From Sphingomonas profundi (GTDB lineage: Bacteria > Pseudomonadota > Alphaproteobacteria > Sphingomonadales > Sphingomonadaceae), in assembly GCF_009739515.1 (NCBI RefSeq), contig NZ_CP046535.1:1-64000 (forward strand): a stretch of DNA of 64,000 bases. Direction: 5' to 3'. This document shows positions 62,862 through 64,000 of this stretch, one piece after another (the first letter of the stretch is position 1; every line of letters begins with the position of its first letter). Position numbers and translations under genes: made by a program. The notes beneath the pieces were generated by a model that was not told the origin of the DNA, ran no database searches, and saw only the letters and a program-made list of their open reading frames with translations.

Positions 62862-63671
62862 TCAGCCGAGCGGCTTGACGAACTTCAGGGTCATCCGGTC
62901 GCTCTCGCCGATGGCGACATATTTGGCGCGGTCGACGTCACCCTGGCTCAGGGTCGGCGGCAGCGTCCACACGCCGTTCGGCCAGTTCGCCGGATCCTTG
63001 GGATTGGCGTTCACCTCCGACTCCGCTGCCAGCTTGAAGCCGGCGGCGGTGGCGAGGCGCACCACCGTCGATCGCTTAATATACCCGCTGGTCTTCTCCA
63101 GCGCCGCATCCGCACTCTCGGGCAGGCGGTGATCCTCCACGCCCAGCACGCCGCCGGGCTTCAGCGCGCGGTAGAAGTCGACGAAGGCGCGTGCGGCCAC
63201 ATCGTCGCCGGCCATCAGCATGTTGTGCACGTTGCGGAAGGTGAGCACCACGTCTGCCGTTCCGGGCGGCGCGATCGTGGAGGGCGCCTTGACGTCGAAG
63301 ATCGTCGTCGTGGCCTTGCCGAAGCGCGCGGGATCGCCCGCCAGCAGCTTCAGCGTGGCATCGCGATTCTTGCCGGGCGGCTGGGTGGCGGCGATGTAGT
63401 GGCCGCGCGCGGACAGCAGCGGCGCGAGGATCTCGGCATACCAGCCGGCGCCGGGCCAGATCTCCACCACCGTCTGGCCGGGCTTCACGCCGAAGAAGGC
63501 GAGCGTCTGGACGGGGTGGCGATATTGGTCGCGCGCGCGGTTGGCGGCGGATCGGGCCGGGCTGGCGACGGCCGCCGCCAGCGCATCGGCCGGCTTCGTC
63601 TGCACCGGCGTAGCGGCGGTGGCGGCAAGGGTGAGCGGTGCCAGCAGGGCGGCGAGAAAAAGGTGGCGCAT
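62862..63671 (-). CDS. Exported SAM-dependent methyltransferase-like protein
   Basis: A 269-residue class I methyltransferase-fold protein with a signal peptide (MRHLFLAALLAPLTLAATAATP). The SAM loop is VVEIWPGAGWYAEILAPLLSARGHYIA, with GTADVVLTFRNVHNMLMAG and LKPGGVLGVEDHRL later, matching a group of predicted periplasmic methyltransferases. ATG 63671 is used. It is convergent with phaR. The substrate is unknown, and how SAM would reach the periplasm is unclear. Confidence 0.78.
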   Translation of the reverse strand: MRHLFLAALLAPLTLAATAATPVQTKPADALAAAVASPARSAANRARDQYRHPVQTLAFFGVKPGQTVVEIWPGAGWYAEILAPLLSARGHYIAATQPPGKNRDATLKLLAGDPARFGKATTTIFDVKAPSTIAPPGTADVVLTFRNVHNMLMAGDDVAARAFVDFYRALKPGGVLGVEDHRLPESADAALEKTSGYIKRSTVVRLATAAGFKLAAESEVNANPKDPANWPNGVWTLPPTLSQGDVDRAKYVAIGESDRMTLKFVKPLG

Positions 63672-63715
63672 TCGGTCTCTCCGCAACTAGGGCTCCAGGC
63701 CATGATGCGGGCCGG

Positions 63716-63910
63716 ATGATCGACATGCAAGGGGCGCTCTGGATCGCGGCGGCGGCATCGGCCGGGCTGGCCGCCATCGCCGCGCTGGCGGACCGTCGCC
63801 GCGCCCGCCGCACGCGGCTGGACGCGGTCGGCTGGGTGCCGTGGCCGCTGGTGCTGCTGGCGGCGCTGATGGCGGCGGCCGTGTGCGCCGCGCTGGCGCT
63901 GAAGGGCTAG
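63716..63910 (+). CDS. Small membrane protein of unknown function
   Basis: A 64-residue protein with two hydrophobic helices (ALWIAAAASAGLAAIAALA and PWPLVLLAALMAAAVCAALAL) separated by an Arg-rich loop (DRRRARRTR). No family is recognised. ATG 63716 is divergent from the methyltransferase gene. Its stop overlaps the end of the minus-strand gene at the window edge. Confidence 0.55.
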   Translation: MIDMQGALWIAAAASAGLAAIAALADRRRARRTRLDAVGWVPWPLVLLAALMAAAVCAALALKG

Positions 63911-64000
63911 AGGCAGCTTTCCAGGAACGGCTGGTCGAAGCCGAACTGGCGCGCCTTGTCCAGCGTGTACGGGCGCAGGCCCATCGCGCGATACTCGCCC
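63907..64000 (-). CDS. C-terminal end of an unknown gene (cut by the window edge)
   Basis: The minus strand gives an open frame ending RPYTLDKARQFGFDQPFLESCL, with stop at 63907-63909. The codons fit the local base composition and the frame is open to the window edge. I do not recognise the family from these 30 residues. Confidence 0.45.
   Translation of the reverse strand, partial: GEYRAMGLRPYTLDKARQFGFDQPFLESCL

Overview
GC-rich (by eye roughly two-thirds G+C), gene-dense chromosomal DNA from an alphaproteobacterium, most probably a sphingomonad. The evidence is a TonB-dependent receptor placed inside an aromatic catabolic operon, a PhaR/PhaA polyester module, an fdsGBAD formate dehydrogenase, a PaoABC-type aldehyde oxidoreductase and many duplicated oxygenases and regulators. 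I saw no rRNA, tRNA, CRISPR array, insertion sequence or transposase. Two small gene remnants are present.

Layout. 1-4.8 kb: an SDR and a periplasmic molybdenum aldehyde oxidoreductase (paoABC, minus strand). 5.2-9.2 kb: four translationally coupled genes, namely an FAD monooxygenase fused to a TspO/MBR membrane domain, a DCC thiol-oxidoreductase, a DUF427 protein and a class II-type photolyase. 9.2-13.3 kb: a TetR regulator divergent from a VOC / Rieske oxygenase / SnoaL-like set, flanked by a decayed TetR gene and a decayed quinone-reductase gene. 13.3-30.8 kb: fourteen minus-strand genes that look like one or two polycistrons. In transcription order they are maleate-isomerase-like protein, alpha/beta hydrolase, VOC, small unknown, salicylyl-CoA-5-hydroxylase-like monooxygenase, thioesterase, aryl-acid adenylating ligase, HyuA, HyuB, TonB receptor, MFS carrier, LysR, FMN 2-hydroxyacid dehydrogenase, TetR. 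30.9-53 kb: a mosaic of short divergent operons with D-lactate dehydrogenase, two VanA-type Rieske oxygenases, three flavin-dependent (LLM) monooxygenases, a flavin reductase, an acyl-CoA ligase, an HpaH/HpaI hydratase-aldolase pair, two gentisate-dioxygenase-like cupins, an FAH-family hydrolase, an ornithine-cyclodeaminase-like enzyme, a carboxymuconolactone-decarboxylase-like protein and a carboxylesterase, with LysR, TetR and MarR regulators. 53.3-59.4 kb: LysR plus fdsGBAD. 59.4-64 kb: ybaK, phaA, a PhaC-like protein, phaR, an exported methyltransferase, a small membrane protein and the edge of another gene.

How it may work together (inference). The window looks like a catabolic island for a substituted aromatic acid. 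A ligase, a CoA-thioester hydroxylase and a thioesterase could make a gentisate-type intermediate. The cupins would open its ring, and the FAH hydrolase with the maleate-isomerase-like protein would carry the product to central metabolites. VanA-type oxygenases could remove O-methyl groups, and the formate dehydrogenase downstream would oxidise the released C1 carbon. The most unusual items are the monooxygenase-TspO fusion beside a photolyase, the two cupins whose predicted metal site sits only in the C-terminal domain, the HyuB with a zinc-ribbon-like tail, and a repeated TTCC-N5-GGAA motif in front of several of the scattered operons.
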